This document shows, piece after piece, positions 48,464-57,199 of a stretch of 64,000 nt of DNA. The translations under genes were made by a program, and so were the position numbers. Under the pieces are notes generated by a model. The model worked only from the letters and a program-made list of their open reading frames with translations. It did no database searches and was not told the DNA's origin. The first letter of the stretch is position 1. Every line of letters begins with the position of its first letter. The stretch covers positions 718,869 through 782,868 of the forward strand of contig NZ_JACHJQ010000005.1 in assembly GCF_014203735.1 (NCBI RefSeq). Reading direction: 5' to 3'. Origin of the DNA: Actinophytocola algeriensis. GTDB taxonomy: Bacteria; Actinomycetota; Actinomycetes; Mycobacteriales; Pseudonocardiaceae.

Positions 48464-50107
48464 CTATTGCGTGCGTCCGGCGGGGGTCTCGACCGGGGCT
48501 GGCGCCTTCCGTCGTGGCCGGGTCGGGATGTGCTTGCGCACGACGAACAGCGCCACCGCCACGACGATCGCCGCCGCCAGGTAGGCGTAGGGCAGCTGGT
48601 AGGTGCGGCCGTCGAACGTGTTGCCGGTCGGCGGCAGCGCCACCGCGAACGCCGCGCTGATGGCCGTGGCCGCGGTACGGAACCGGGTGTTGCCCGCCGC
48701 GGAGGCCAGCGGGATCGCCGCCCACAGCAGGTACCACGGCTGGACGGTCGCGCCGAGGACGAGGACCGCGCCCATCGCGGCGCCGAGGCCGATCATCGGC
48801 CGCAGCCGCCAGCGGAAGCTGTCCAGCAGCAGCTTCGCCGCCAGCAATGGGCCGAGCAGCGTGCCGACCATGCGGCTCACGGTGATCGCCGCGTCGATGT
48901 GGTTGCCCAGTCCGAGGATGATCCCGAGCCCGCCCGCGCCGAAGCCCAGCGCGGTCATGGGCGCCATCCAGCTCTTGATCGTGTTGGCGGTGTTCAGCGT
49001 CGTGGCCCAGCCGAAGCCAAGGCCGCTGCCGATCGACGTGAGCGCCACGACGGCCAGGAAGATCACCAGGAGTGCGCCAGCCGTGATGAACAGGTGTTTC
49101 CACCGGCCACCCCACCGCCGCGCGATCATCACCCCGAGGAACCCCAGCGCCAGCGCGGCCGGGATCTTCACGACCGCGCCCAGCGTGATGACGACGGCGC
49201 CGATGCCGTACCAGAGCAGCTCGCCCGGCTGCCACGGCGGATACGGCCCGCCCGGCCCGCAGCGCGGCATGCGCCGCAGGCCCAGCTCGATGCCGACCAG
49301 CATGAGCCCGATGGCGAGTGCCTCGTTGTGCACGCCGACGACCAGGTGGAACAGGACCAGCGGGTTCGCCGCGCCGAGCCACAGGGCGCTCACCGGGTTG
49401 ATGCCGAACCGCCGCGCGAGGCGGGGGAGCGCCCACACGATCATCGCGAACCCGAACAGCGCGAGCAGCCGGTGGAACGCGACGCCCATGACCACGTGGT
49501 CACCGGTGAGCCAGGTGATCCCGCGGCCGATGACCAGGAACAACGGGCCGTACGGGGACGGCGTCTCCCGCCACATGGTCGGCACGTTCTTGGTGAGGAT
49601 GTCGTCGTAGCCGAGCGCGTCGGCAGGGCCGACGGTGTACGGGTCCTCGCCGCGCGCGGCGATCTCGCTCTGCGCGAGGTAGCTGTAGACGTCCTTGCTG
49701 AACATCGGGACGGTGAGCACCAGCGGCGCGGTCCACATGACCAGCGTGCGGGCCATCTGCGGCAGCGACACCATCCGCGCGCGGCCGGGCAGCGCCAGCC
49801 GTCCGAGCCCCAGCCACGCGAGCACGATCATGAACACGCCCGCGAACGCGATCGCGAGCGACACCGTCGTCATGCGGCTGAAGAGGCCGAACACCGGCAG
49901 GCCCCAGACGGGGTTGTTCACCGGCGCGGCACCCGCGCCCAGCGAGCCGACGGCCAGCAGCAGCGCGCCGACCGTGCCGAACCGGCGGATGACGTCGAGC
50001 TGCCTTCGCTCGCGCGAGTCCAGAGGCGCGGTGGAGGACGCGGACGAAACAACAGACGTGGACGGCTGCCCGTCCACGTCTGCCTGCGTCACGTCACCCA
50101 CCGCCAC
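48464..50107 (-). CDS. mptB: Polyprenol-phosphate-mannose alpha-1,6-mannosyltransferase MptB
   Basis: A 547-residue GT-C-type glycosyltransferase with at least 12 hydrophobic helices. The first exported loop has the acidic SKDVYSYLAQ motif (catalytic Asp of GT-C enzymes) and the following RGEDPYTVGP segment. In mycobacteria and corynebacteria it starts the mannan backbone of lipomannan. Rv1459c holds the same place beside sufR, so orthology is well supported. GTG start at 50107. Divergent from sufR. Confidence 0.9.
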   Translation of the reverse strand: MAVGDVTQADVDGQPSTSVVSSASSTAPLDSRERRQLDVIRRFGTVGALLLAVGSLGAGAAPVNNPVWGLPVFGLFSRMTTVSLAIAFAGVFMIVLAWLGLGRLALPGRARMVSLPQMARTLVMWTAPLVLTVPMFSKDVYSYLAQSEIAARGEDPYTVGPADALGYDDILTKNVPTMWRETPSPYGPLFLVIGRGITWLTGDHVVMGVAFHRLLALFGFAMIVWALPRLARRFGINPVSALWLGAANPLVLFHLVVGVHNEALAIGLMLVGIELGLRRMPRCGPGGPYPPWQPGELLWYGIGAVVITLGAVVKIPAALALGFLGVMIARRWGGRWKHLFITAGALLVIFLAVVALTSIGSGLGFGWATTLNTANTIKSWMAPMTALGFGAGGLGIILGLGNHIDAAITVSRMVGTLLGPLLAAKLLLDSFRWRLRPMIGLGAAMGAVLVLGATVQPWYLLWAAIPLASAAGNTRFRTAATAISAAFAVALPPTGNTFDGRTYQLPYAYLAAAIVVAVALFVVRKHIPTRPRRKAPAPVETPAGRTQ

Positions 50108-50185
50108 GTGCGGAAGCGTATCGGTCGGGGTGTCCCGTGACTCCGATCACCTCACGGCGGGCCCGCTTTGCCCACGTCCGGGAAA

Positions 50186-50206
50186 TAAGACACACTGGTG
50201 TTGTGA
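50186..50206 (+). promoter_or_regulatory. Candidate SufR operator overlapping the sufR start
   Basis: ACACT-N5-TGTGA (50192-50206) fits the SufR site I recall from M. tuberculosis. Its 3' half covers the sufR GTG start codon at 50203. A possible -10 (TAAGAC at 50186) lies just upstream. No ribosome site precedes the GTG, consistent with a leaderless transcript. Binding by the operon's own [4Fe-4S] repressor at this site would block the promoter. Confidence 0.6.
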
Positions 50207-50982
50207 AAAACGACCAGCAGCTCTCCGAGGGCCGCACCAGGCATGGTGTGGCGCGGTTGCTGCTGGAACGGGGACCGATCACCGCGGCGGCCGTCGCGGA
50301 GACGCTCGGGCTGAGCCCGGCCGCGGTCCGCAGGCACCTCGACTGCCTGGTCGCCGACGGTGAGGCGGGCATGCGTGATGCTCCCACCATCGGCAGGCGC
50401 GGTCGTGGGCGGCCCGCGAAGCTGTGGCTCCTGACCGAGGCCGGGCGTGCCCGGTTCGGGCACGCGTACGACGACCTCGCCATCGCCGCCATCCGCTTCG
50501 TCGCGGAGTCGGCAGGGGAGGACGCGGTGCGCGAGTTCGCGGAGCGCCGGGTGGCCGCCATGGTCGGCAGGCACCGGGACGAGGTGCTCGGCGAGCAGGG
50601 CCCCGCCGACCGCGCGAAGGCCCTCGCGGATGCCCTCACCAGGGAGGGTTACGCTGCGTCGACACGGCGCGTCGGGGCAGGGGAGCAGCTGTGCCAGCAC
50701 CACTGCCCGGTCGCGCACGTCGCGGCGGAGTTCCCTGAGCTGTGCGAGGTCGAGACGGCGGCGTTCGCCGAACTCCTCGGCACCCACGTGCAGCGGCTCT
50801 CCACCATCGCGCGCGGTGACGCCGCGTGCACCACACACGTACCGCTCGGTGGCGCCGAACCACCTGGGCCGGGCGCGGCTGTACCCGATGTTCGCTCCGC
50901 AAGCTCCACGACTGTGTCTGATGTTCGCTCCGCAAGCTCCACGAACAACGCTCCCACCACAACCGAAGGGACGCCTTCATGA
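50203..50982 (+). CDS. sufR: Iron-sulfur-responsive repressor SufR
   Basis: An ArsR/DeoR-like winged-helix repressor of 259 residues that carries a [4Fe-4S] cluster and controls the suf operon. The DNA-binding part covers [26 protein letters not shown]. The cluster cysteines lie in [20 protein letters not shown] and ACTTHVP. The C-terminal tail after THVP is not conserved and contains an 11-residue repeat, DVRSASST-type, made by a 33-bp DNA repeat. GTG at 50203. The stop overlaps the sufB ATG (ATGA). Confidence 0.93.
   Translation: MKNDQQLSEGRTRHGVARLLLERGPITAAAVAETLGLSPAAVRRHLDCLVADGEAGMRDAPTIGRRGRGRPAKLWLLTEAGRARFGHAYDDLAIAAIRFVAESAGEDAVREFAERRVAAMVGRHRDEVLGEQGPADRAKALADALTREGYAASTRRVGAGEQLCQHHCPVAHVAAEFPELCEVETAAFAELLGTHVQRLSTIARGDAACTTHVPLGGAEPPGPGAAVPDVRSASSTTVSDVRSASSTNNAPTTTEGTPS
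50887..50944. repeat. 33-bp-period tandem repeat in the sufR 3' end
   Basis: Two identical 25-base copies beginning GATGTTCGCTCCGCAAGC start at 50887 and 50920. They share TTCGCTCCGCAAGCTCC with the junction repeat at 47502. The period is a multiple of three, so sufR stays in frame up to the sufB overlap. Confidence 0.9.
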
Positions 50983-52412
50983 CCACCGCTGCCGAGCAGC
51001 GCCTACAGGCCCAGGGCGAAACCCTGGCGGCTATGGGCAACTACGAGTTCGGCTGGGCCGACTCCGACGTCGCTGGTGCCAGCGCCCAGCGTGGCCTCTC
51101 CGAGGCCGTCGTCCGGGACATCTCGGCCAAGAAGGGCGAGCCCGAGTGGATGCTGGAGTCCCGGCTCAAGGGACTGCACCTCTTCGACCGCAAGCCCATG
51201 CCGAACTGGGGCGCGGACCTGTCGGGCATCGACTTCGACAACATCAAGTACTTCGTGCGCTCCACCGAGAAGCAGGCCGCCAGCTGGGAGGACCTGCCAG
51301 AGGACATCAAGAACACCTACGACAAGCTGGGCATCCCGGAGGCCGAGAAGGCCCGCCTGGTGTCCGGTGTCGCCGCCCAGTACGAGTCCGAGGTGGTCTA
51401 TCACAAGATCAACGAGGAGCTCGAGAAGCAGGGCGTGATCTTCCTCGACACGGACACCGCGCTCAAGGAGCACCCGGAGCTGTTCGAGGAGTACTACGGC
51501 TCGGTCATCCCGCACGGTGACAACAAGTTCTCCGCGCTCAACGGCGCGGTGTGGTCGGGTGGCTCGTTCATCTACGTGCCGAAGGGTGTGCACGTCGAGA
51601 TCCCGCTGCAGGCCTACTTCCGGATCAACACCGAGAACATGGGCCAGTTCGAGCGCACGCTGATCATCGTCGACGAGGGTGCCTACGTGCACTACGTCGA
51701 GGGCTGCACCGCGCCGATCTACTCGTCGGACTCGCTGCACTCGGCCGTGGTCGAGATCATCGTGAAGAAGGGTGGCCGGTGCCGCTACACGACCATCCAG
51801 AACTGGTCGAACAACGTCTACAACCTGGTCACCAAGCGCGCCAAGGCAGAAGAGGGCGCGACCATGGAGTGGATCGACGGCAACATCGGCTCCAAGGTCA
51901 CCATGAAGTACCCGTCGGTGTTCCTCATGGGCGAGCACGCCAAGGGTGAGGTCCTCTCGATCGCGTTCGCGGGCGAGGGCCAGCACCAGGACGCGGGCGC
52001 CAAGATGGAGCACCTCGCGCCGCACACCTCCTCGACGATCGTGTCGAAGTCGGTGGCGCGCGGCGGCGGCCGGACCTCCTACCGAGGCCTGGTCAAGGTG
52101 GCCAAGCGGGCCCACCACTCGAAGTCCACGGTGAAGTGCGACGCGCTGCTGGTCGACCAGATCAGCCGGTCCGACACCTACCCGTACGTGGACATCCGCA
52201 ACGACGACGTGTCCATGGGCCACGAGGCGACCGTCTCGAAGGTCAGCGAGGACCAGCTGTTCTACCTGATGTCCCGCGGCCTCACCGAGGACGAGGCGAT
52301 GGCGATGGTCGTGCGTGGCTTCGTCGAGCCGATCGCCCGTGAGCTGCCCATGGAGTACGCACTGGAACTGAACCGGCTCATCGAGCTGCAGATGGAAGGG
52401 GCCGTCGGATAG
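50979..52412 (+). CDS. sufB: Fe-S cluster assembly protein SufB
   Basis: Scaffold subunit of the SufBCD complex on which [Fe-S] clusters are built. The 477-residue protein has the family core ([30 protein letters not shown] with the scaffold cysteine, and [11 protein letters not shown]). No intein is present, unlike Rv1461 of M. tuberculosis, whose SufB is interrupted by one. ATG at 50979 overlaps the sufR stop. sufD follows with no gap. Confidence 0.97.
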   Translation: MTTAAEQRLQAQGETLAAMGNYEFGWADSDVAGASAQRGLSEAVVRDISAKKGEPEWMLESRLKGLHLFDRKPMPNWGADLSGIDFDNIKYFVRSTEKQAASWEDLPEDIKNTYDKLGIPEAEKARLVSGVAAQYESEVVYHKINEELEKQGVIFLDTDTALKEHPELFEEYYGSVIPHGDNKFSALNGAVWSGGSFIYVPKGVHVEIPLQAYFRINTENMGQFERTLIIVDEGAYVHYVEGCTAPIYSSDSLHSAVVEIIVKKGGRCRYTTIQNWSNNVYNLVTKRAKAEEGATMEWIDGNIGSKVTMKYPSVFLMGEHAKGEVLSIAFAGEGQHQDAGAKMEHLAPHTSSTIVSKSVARGGGRTSYRGLVKVAKRAHHSKSTVKCDALLVDQISRSDTYPYVDIRNDDVSMGHEATVSKVSEDQLFYLMSRGLTEDEAMAMVVRGFVEPIARELPMEYALELNRLIELQMEGAVG

Positions 52413-53570
52413 ATGAGCCAGGCAACACAGACACCGCACTCGCACGGGGCGGTGGTCCCCGCCTCGTCCCGGGCCGAGCAGTTCGCGTCCTTCGACGTGG
52501 CCGCGTTCGAGGTCCCGAGTGGGCGCGAGGAGATCTGGCGCTTCACGCCGACGAAGCGGCTTCGCGGCCTGCACGACGGTTCCGCGGTCGCGAACGGTGA
52601 GCTTTCTGTCGAGGTCGACGGTCTGGACGTGCGGGTCGAGACCGTCGGCCGCGACGACTCCCGGCTCGGCCAGGGCGGTACCCCGGCCGACCGGATCGCG
52701 GCGCAGGCCTACAGCTCCTTCGAGCAGGCCACGGTCATCACCGTGCCGAAGGAGACCCAGGCCGCCGTCACCACCGTGACCGTCACCGGGCCCGGCGAGG
52801 GCCAGGTGGCCTACGGGCACCTGCAGATCCGCGCCGAGCAGTTCGCCGAGGCCGTCGTGGTGATCGACCACCGCGGCAGCGGCACGGTCGCCGACAACGT
52901 GGAGATCGTCGTCGGTGACGGCGCCAAGCTCACCGTGGTCAGCGTGCACGACTGGGCCGACGACGCGGTGCAGGTCTCGGCGCACCACGCGAAGCTCGGC
53001 CGCGACGCGACGCTGCGGCACCACCTGATCGCACTCGGCGGCGACCTGGTGCGCGTCAGCCCGACCGTGGTCTACGCGGGCCCCGGCGGCGACGCCGAGC
53101 TGAACGGTCTCTACTTCGCCGACAGCGGGCAGCACATCGAGCTGCGGACCTTCGCCGACCACGCGCAGCCCAACTGCAAGTCCAACGTGGTCTACAAGGG
53201 CGCGTTGCAGGGCAAGGACGCACGCACCGTCTGGATCGGCGACGTGCTGATCCGCGCGGCGGCCGAGGGCACCGAGACCTTCGAGCTGAACCGGAACCTG
53301 GTGCTCACCGAGGGTGCGCGCGCCGACTCGGTGCCGAACCTGGAGATCGAGACCGGCGAGATCGCCGGTGCCGGCCACGCCAGCGCCACCGGCCGGTTCG
53401 ACGACGAGCAGCTGTTCTACCTGCAGGCCCGCGGCATCCCCGAGGGCGTCGCGCGCAGGCTCGTCGTCCGCGGGTTCTTCCACGAGCTGCTGATGAAGAT
53501 CGCCGTGCCGGAGATCCGGGAGCGCCTGGAAGCCGCGATCGAGGCGGAGCTCGAGGCGGTCGGGGTATGA
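52413..53570 (+). CDS. sufD: Fe-S cluster assembly protein SufD
   Basis: Partner of SufB in the SufBCD scaffold complex. The 385-residue protein has the beta-helix core and the C-terminal VRGFFHELLMKI segment that matches SufB's [15 protein letters not shown] starts directly after the sufB TAG. Its stop overlaps the next gene (ATGA). Iron acquisition for cluster synthesis depends on SufD in other species. Confidence 0.96.
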   Translation: MSQATQTPHSHGAVVPASSRAEQFASFDVAAFEVPSGREEIWRFTPTKRLRGLHDGSAVANGELSVEVDGLDVRVETVGRDDSRLGQGGTPADRIAAQAYSSFEQATVITVPKETQAAVTTVTVTGPGEGQVAYGHLQIRAEQFAEAVVVIDHRGSGTVADNVEIVVGDGAKLTVVSVHDWADDAVQVSAHHAKLGRDATLRHHLIALGGDLVRVSPTVVYAGPGGDAELNGLYFADSGQHIELRTFADHAQPNCKSNVVYKGALQGKDARTVWIGDVLIRAAAEGTETFELNRNLVLTEGARADSVPNLEIETGEIAGAGHASATGRFDDEQLFYLQARGIPEGVARRLVVRGFFHELLMKIAVPEIRERLEAAIEAELEAVGV

Positions 53571-53881
53571 CCCGCGCGTGTTCGCTGTCCGAACTGGATG
53601 ACGGGAAGCCATTCGGCGTCGAGATCGACGACGTCGAGGTGGTGCTCGTCCGCCAGGGGGACATCGTGCACGCGCTGCGGGACGAGTGCAGCCACGCCAC
53701 GCTCTCATTGTCCGAGGGCGAGGTGACCCGCAAGGGCATCGAGTGCTGGCTGCACGGCTCCTGCTTCGACCTGCGCACCGGACAACCGTCGTCACTGCCC
53801 GCCACCGAGCCGGTCGACGTGTTCGGCGTCGAGATCCGTGACGGTGACGTGTACGTCGACGTCACCACCACCACGAACTGA
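53567..53881 (+). CDS. Rieske-type [2Fe-2S] ferredoxin of the suf operon
   Basis: A 104-residue non-heme iron oxygenase-type ferredoxin. The Rieske ligands appear as ECSHATLSL and [11 protein letters not shown] (C-x-H and C-x2-H). It could supply electrons for cluster assembly; this gene sits between sufD and sufC in many actinobacteria. ATG overlaps the sufD stop. Confidence 0.9.
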   Translation: MTRACSLSELDDGKPFGVEIDDVEVVLVRQGDIVHALRDECSHATLSLSEGEVTRKGIECWLHGSCFDLRTGQPSSLPATEPVDVFGVEIRDGDVYVDVTTTTN

Positions 53882-53910
53882 CTTGTAACACCAAGGAGAA
53901 AGCACAAGAG

Positions 53911-54684
53911 ATGGCCACGCTGGAGATCAAGGATCTGCACGTCTCGGTCAACACCGACGAGACCGCCAAGGAGATCCTGTCCGGGGTCAACCTGACGATC
54001 AACTCGGGCGAGACGCACGCGATCATGGGCCCGAACGGGTCCGGCAAGTCCACCCTGTCCTACGCCATCGCCGGGCACCCCAAGTACGAGGTGACGGGCG
54101 GCGAGGTGCTGCTGGACGGCGAGGACGTGCTGGCGCTGTCCGTCGACGAGCGCGCCCGCGCGGGCCTGTTCCTCGCCATGCAGTACCCGGTCGAGGTCCC
54201 CGGCGTGTCCATGTCGAACTTCCTGCGCACCGCGGCGACCGCGGTCCGTGGCGAGGCCCCCAAGCTGCGCCACTGGGTCAAGGAGGTCAAGGAGGCCATG
54301 GCCGACCTGGACATCGACCCGGCCTTCGCCGAGCGCTCGGTGAACGAGGGCTTCTCCGGCGGTGAGAAGAAGCGCCACGAGATCCTGCAGCTCGCGCTGC
54401 TCGCGCCGAAGATCGCGATCCTCGACGAGACCGACTCCGGCCTGGACGTCGACGCGCTGCGTGTCGTGTCCGAGGGCATCAACCGCGTCAAGGCCGGTGG
54501 CGAGGTCGGCATCATGCTGATCACCCACTACACCCGCATCCTGCGCCACATCACGCCGGACTTCGTCCACGTGTTCAGCGGCGGGCGGATCGTCGAGTCG
54601 GGCGGCGCGGAACTGGCCGACCAGCTCGAGGAGCACGGCTACGTCCGGTTCACCGGCAAGCAGGAGCCGGCCGCGATCGGCTGA
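53911..54684 (+). CDS. sufC: Fe-S cluster assembly ATPase SufC
   Basis: ABC-type ATPase of the SufBCD complex; its ATP hydrolysis changes the SufB-SufD interface. The 257-residue protein has Walker [10 protein letters not shown], the Q-loop in [10 protein letters not shown], the signature FSGGEKKR and Walker [21 protein letters not shown] lies upstream of the ATG. It is soluble despite its ABC fold. Confidence 0.97.
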   Translation: MATLEIKDLHVSVNTDETAKEILSGVNLTINSGETHAIMGPNGSGKSTLSYAIAGHPKYEVTGGEVLLDGEDVLALSVDERARAGLFLAMQYPVEVPGVSMSNFLRTAATAVRGEAPKLRHWVKEVKEAMADLDIDPAFAERSVNEGFSGGEKKRHEILQLALLAPKIAILDETDSGLDVDALRVVSEGINRVKAGGEVGIMLITHYTRILRHITPDFVHVFSGGRIVESGGAELADQLEEHGYVRFTGKQEPAAIG

Positions 54685-54710
54685 CCTGCCCCACGAGACG
54701 AGGTTCCCGG

Positions 54711-55967
54711 ATGACCACCACAGCCGCATCCCTCGACGTCGAGACGATCCGCAAGGACTTCCCGATCCTGTCCAGGCTGGTGCACGGCGACAAGCCGCTG
54801 GTGTACCTGGACAACGCGGCGACGTCGCAGAAGCCGCGCCAGGTGCTCGACGCGATCGTCGACTACTACGAGAAGCACAACGCCAACGTGCACCGCGGCA
54901 TCCACACGCTTGCCGAGGAGGCCACCGCGCTGTACGAGGGCGCGCGTGACAAGGTCGCCGAGTTCATCGGCGCGCCGAGCCGCGACGAGGTCATCTTCAC
55001 CAAGAACTCGTCCGAGGCGATGAACCTGATCGCCCGCGTGCTCGGCGAGGCGGGCCCCGGCTACCGCATCGGTCCCGGTGACGAGATCGTCATCACCGAG
55101 ATGGAGCACCACAGCAACATCGTGCCGTGGCACATGCTCGCCGAACGGACCGGCGCGACGGTCAAGTGGTTCCAGATCACCGACGACGGCCGCCTCGACC
55201 TGTCCACACTGGACTCGGTGATCACCGAGCGGACGAAGATCGTGTCGATGGTGCACGTGTCGAACCTGCTCGGCACCATCAACCCGGTCGAGAAGGTCGT
55301 CAAGCGGGCCCGTGAGGTCGGCGCGCTGGTGCTGGTGGACGCGTCGCAGTCGGCGCCGCACATGCCGCTCGACGTGGCCGCGCTCGGCGCCGACTTCGTG
55401 GCCTTCACCGGTCACAAGATGCTCGGCCCGACCGGCATCGGTGTCCTGTGGGGACGGTTGCCGCTGCTCCAGGAGCTGCCGCCGTTCCTCGGTGGCGGCG
55501 AGATGATCGAGGTCGTCACCATGGAGCGGTCGACCTTCGCGCAGCCGCCGCACAAGTTCGAGGCCGGCACCCCGCCGATCGCCGAGGCGGTCGGGCTCGG
55601 TGCGGCCGTGGACTACCTGACGGCCGTCGGCATGGACCGCATCGCCGCACACGAGCACGAGCTGACCACCTACGTGCTCGACGCGCTGTCCGCCGTGGAC
55701 GGTGTGCGGATCATCGGTCCGGCGACCGCCGAGGACCGGGTCGCGGAGGTGTCGTTCACGTACGCCGGGATCCACCCGCACGACGTGGGCCAGGTGCTGG
55801 ACGAGCAGGGCATCGCCGTGCGCGTCGGACACCACTGCGCGCGGCCCGCCGTGGTGCGGTACGGAATTCCGGCGACCACCAGAGCGTCGTTCTACCTGTA
55901 CAACACGACCGCTGAGGCGGACGCGTTGGTCAAGGGTCTGGCGCAGGTGAAGAAGGTCTTCGGATGA
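54711..55967 (+). CDS. sufS: Cysteine desulfurase SufS
   Basis: Pyridoxal-phosphate enzyme that takes sulfur from cysteine for cluster assembly. The 418-residue protein has the NAATSQKP start region, the PLP lysine in FTGHKMLGPTGIG and the persulfide cysteine in RVGHHCARP. The ATG lies 26 nt after sufC with GAGGTTC upstream. Stop overlaps sufU (ATGA). Confidence 0.97.
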   Translation: MTTTAASLDVETIRKDFPILSRLVHGDKPLVYLDNAATSQKPRQVLDAIVDYYEKHNANVHRGIHTLAEEATALYEGARDKVAEFIGAPSRDEVIFTKNSSEAMNLIARVLGEAGPGYRIGPGDEIVITEMEHHSNIVPWHMLAERTGATVKWFQITDDGRLDLSTLDSVITERTKIVSMVHVSNLLGTINPVEKVVKRAREVGALVLVDASQSAPHMPLDVAALGADFVAFTGHKMLGPTGIGVLWGRLPLLQELPPFLGGGEMIEVVTMERSTFAQPPHKFEAGTPPIAEAVGLGAAVDYLTAVGMDRIAAHEHELTTYVLDALSAVDGVRIIGPATAEDRVAEVSFTYAGIHPHDVGQVLDEQGIAVRVGHHCARPAVVRYGIPATTRASFYLYNTTAEADALVKGLAQVKKVFG

Positions 55968-56419
55968 ACCTCGAGTCCATGTACCAGGAGATCATCCTGG
56001 ACCACTACAAGAACCCGCACGGCCGCGGCCTGCGCGAGCCGTACGACGCCGAGTCGTTCCAGGTCAACCCGACCTGCGGCGACGAGGTGACGCTGCGCGT
56101 GGCGGTCACGGGCAGCAACGGCGAGGCCAAGGTTACCGACGTGTCCTACGAGGGCCAGGGCTGCTCGATCAGCCAGGCGTCCACGTCGGTGCTGACCGAC
56201 CTGGTCACCGGCCGCACCGTCGACGAGGCCATGACGACCATGGACGCGTTCGTCGAGATGGTGCAGAGCCGGGGCAAGATCGAACCGGACGAGGACGTGC
56301 TCGAGGACGGCGTCGCGTTCGCGGGCGTCGCGAAGTACCCGGCACGCGTGAAGTGCGCGCTGCTCGGGTGGATGGCGTTCAAGGACGCGGTGGCCAGGGC
56401 GAACGGAGGAACAGCATGA
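55964..56419 (+). CDS. sufU: Zinc-dependent sulfurtransferase SufU
   Basis: Receives the persulfide from SufS and passes it to SufBCD. The 151-residue IscU-like protein keeps the zinc and sulfur-relay cysteines in NPTCGDEV, GQGCSISQAS and VKCALLGW, and the longer spacing between the second and third Cys typical of SufU. ATG overlaps sufS, stop overlaps sufT. Confidence 0.95.
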   Translation: MNLESMYQEIILDHYKNPHGRGLREPYDAESFQVNPTCGDEVTLRVAVTGSNGEAKVTDVSYEGQGCSISQASTSVLTDLVTGRTVDEAMTTMDAFVEMVQSRGKIEPDEDVLEDGVAFAGVAKYPARVKCALLGWMAFKDAVARANGGTA

Positions 56420-56814
56420 GCAACACCGAAGAAGCCGAGGTCGAGCGCGGCGTCGGGTCGTTGCCCGAACCGCCGGCGCCGACCGCGGACGTGGCCGCGA
56501 TCGAGGACCTCGAGGAGGCCATGCGCGACGTCGTCGACCCCGAGCTGGGCATCAACGTCGTCGACCTCGGCCTCGTGTACGACATCCGCGTCGAGGACGA
56601 CAACACCGCGACGATCGACATGACGCTGACGTCCGCGGCGTGCCCGCTGACCGACGTGATCGAGGACCAGACCCGGGCCGCGTTGACCGCGGGCCCCGGC
56701 GGCGGCCTCGTCGGCGACTTCCGGATCAACTGGGTCTGGATGCCGCCGTGGGGCCCGGAGAAGATCACCGACGACGGCCGCGAGCAGCTGCGGGCACTCG
56801 GCTTCACCATCTAG
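56416..56814 (+). CDS. sufT: DUF59 / SufT-family Fe-S maturation factor
   Basis: A 132-residue MIP18-like protein. Core motifs are DPELGINVVDLGLVYDI and TSAACPLTD with the conserved cysteine. It aids Fe-S cluster delivery in M. tuberculosis (Rv1466) and Staphylococcus. GGAGGA precedes the ATG at 56416. Last gene of the suf operon, followed by a hairpin terminator. Confidence 0.94.
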   Translation: MSNTEEAEVERGVGSLPEPPAPTADVAAIEDLEEAMRDVVDPELGINVVDLGLVYDIRVEDDNTATIDMTLTSAACPLTDVIEDQTRAALTAGPGGGLVGDFRINWVWMPPWGPEKITDDGREQLRALGFTI

Positions 56815-56835
56815 TTCTGTCATCTGGTTCCGCGA

Positions 56836-56872
56836 CGAAAGCCGCGCTGGACGTTGTCCGGCGCGGCTTTCG
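56836..56872 (+). terminator. Hairpin terminator of the suf operon
   Basis: A 17-bp stem with one T-G wobble: CGAAAGCCGCGCTGGAC (56836-56852) pairs with 56856-56872, loop GTT. It lies 22 nt after sufT. Confidence 0.88.
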
Positions 56873-56873
56873 C

Positions 56874-57196
56874 ATGTCACGAAACGGTCACCGGACGTAC
56901 CGCGACGCGTTCATCGATCTCGCCAGCCTCGCGGTCACGATCGGCTCGCTGGTGCCGGATGCCGTGCGGATACTGGAGATCGGCTGCGGTGACGGCGCGA
57001 TGGCGGCGGCGTTGCGCCGCGTCCTGCCCGGTGCTGCGCGGACCGGTGGGTGTCGGGCGACGCCACGGTCCGGTTCATGCCGAGACCGGACATCGACGGG
57101 CTCCTCGACCGTGCGTTCCCCGGTTGGCCGCGCACGTGCGAGGCCAGGATCCCACCCCGGCGCGCGAACGTGCTGGTGCCGCCGCGGCGGCCGTGA
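56874..57196 (+). pseudogene. Remnant of a class I SAM-dependent methyltransferase
   Basis: From an ATG at 56874 the frame gives RTYRDAFIDLASLAVTIGSLV and the SAM-binding motif ILEIGCGDGAMAAALRR, then loses protein character near 57030. Another frame then gives DRWVSGDATVRF to a stop near 57196, similar to the methyltransferase C-terminal half. The middle of the domain is missing and the frame has shifted, so this is a decayed gene with an internal deletion. Only about 105 codons' worth remains against the usual 200 or more. Confidence 0.65.
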
Positions 57197-57199
57197 CGC

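Noticed and set aside
50979-52412. Intein in SufB as in M. tuberculosis
   Set aside because: The SufB frame is continuous at normal length with no inserted splicing domain.
51003-53795. 930-codon minus-strand frame opposite sufB-sufD
   Set aside because: Low-complexity Arg/His/Val composition with no domain; sufB and sufD on the plus strand are certain.
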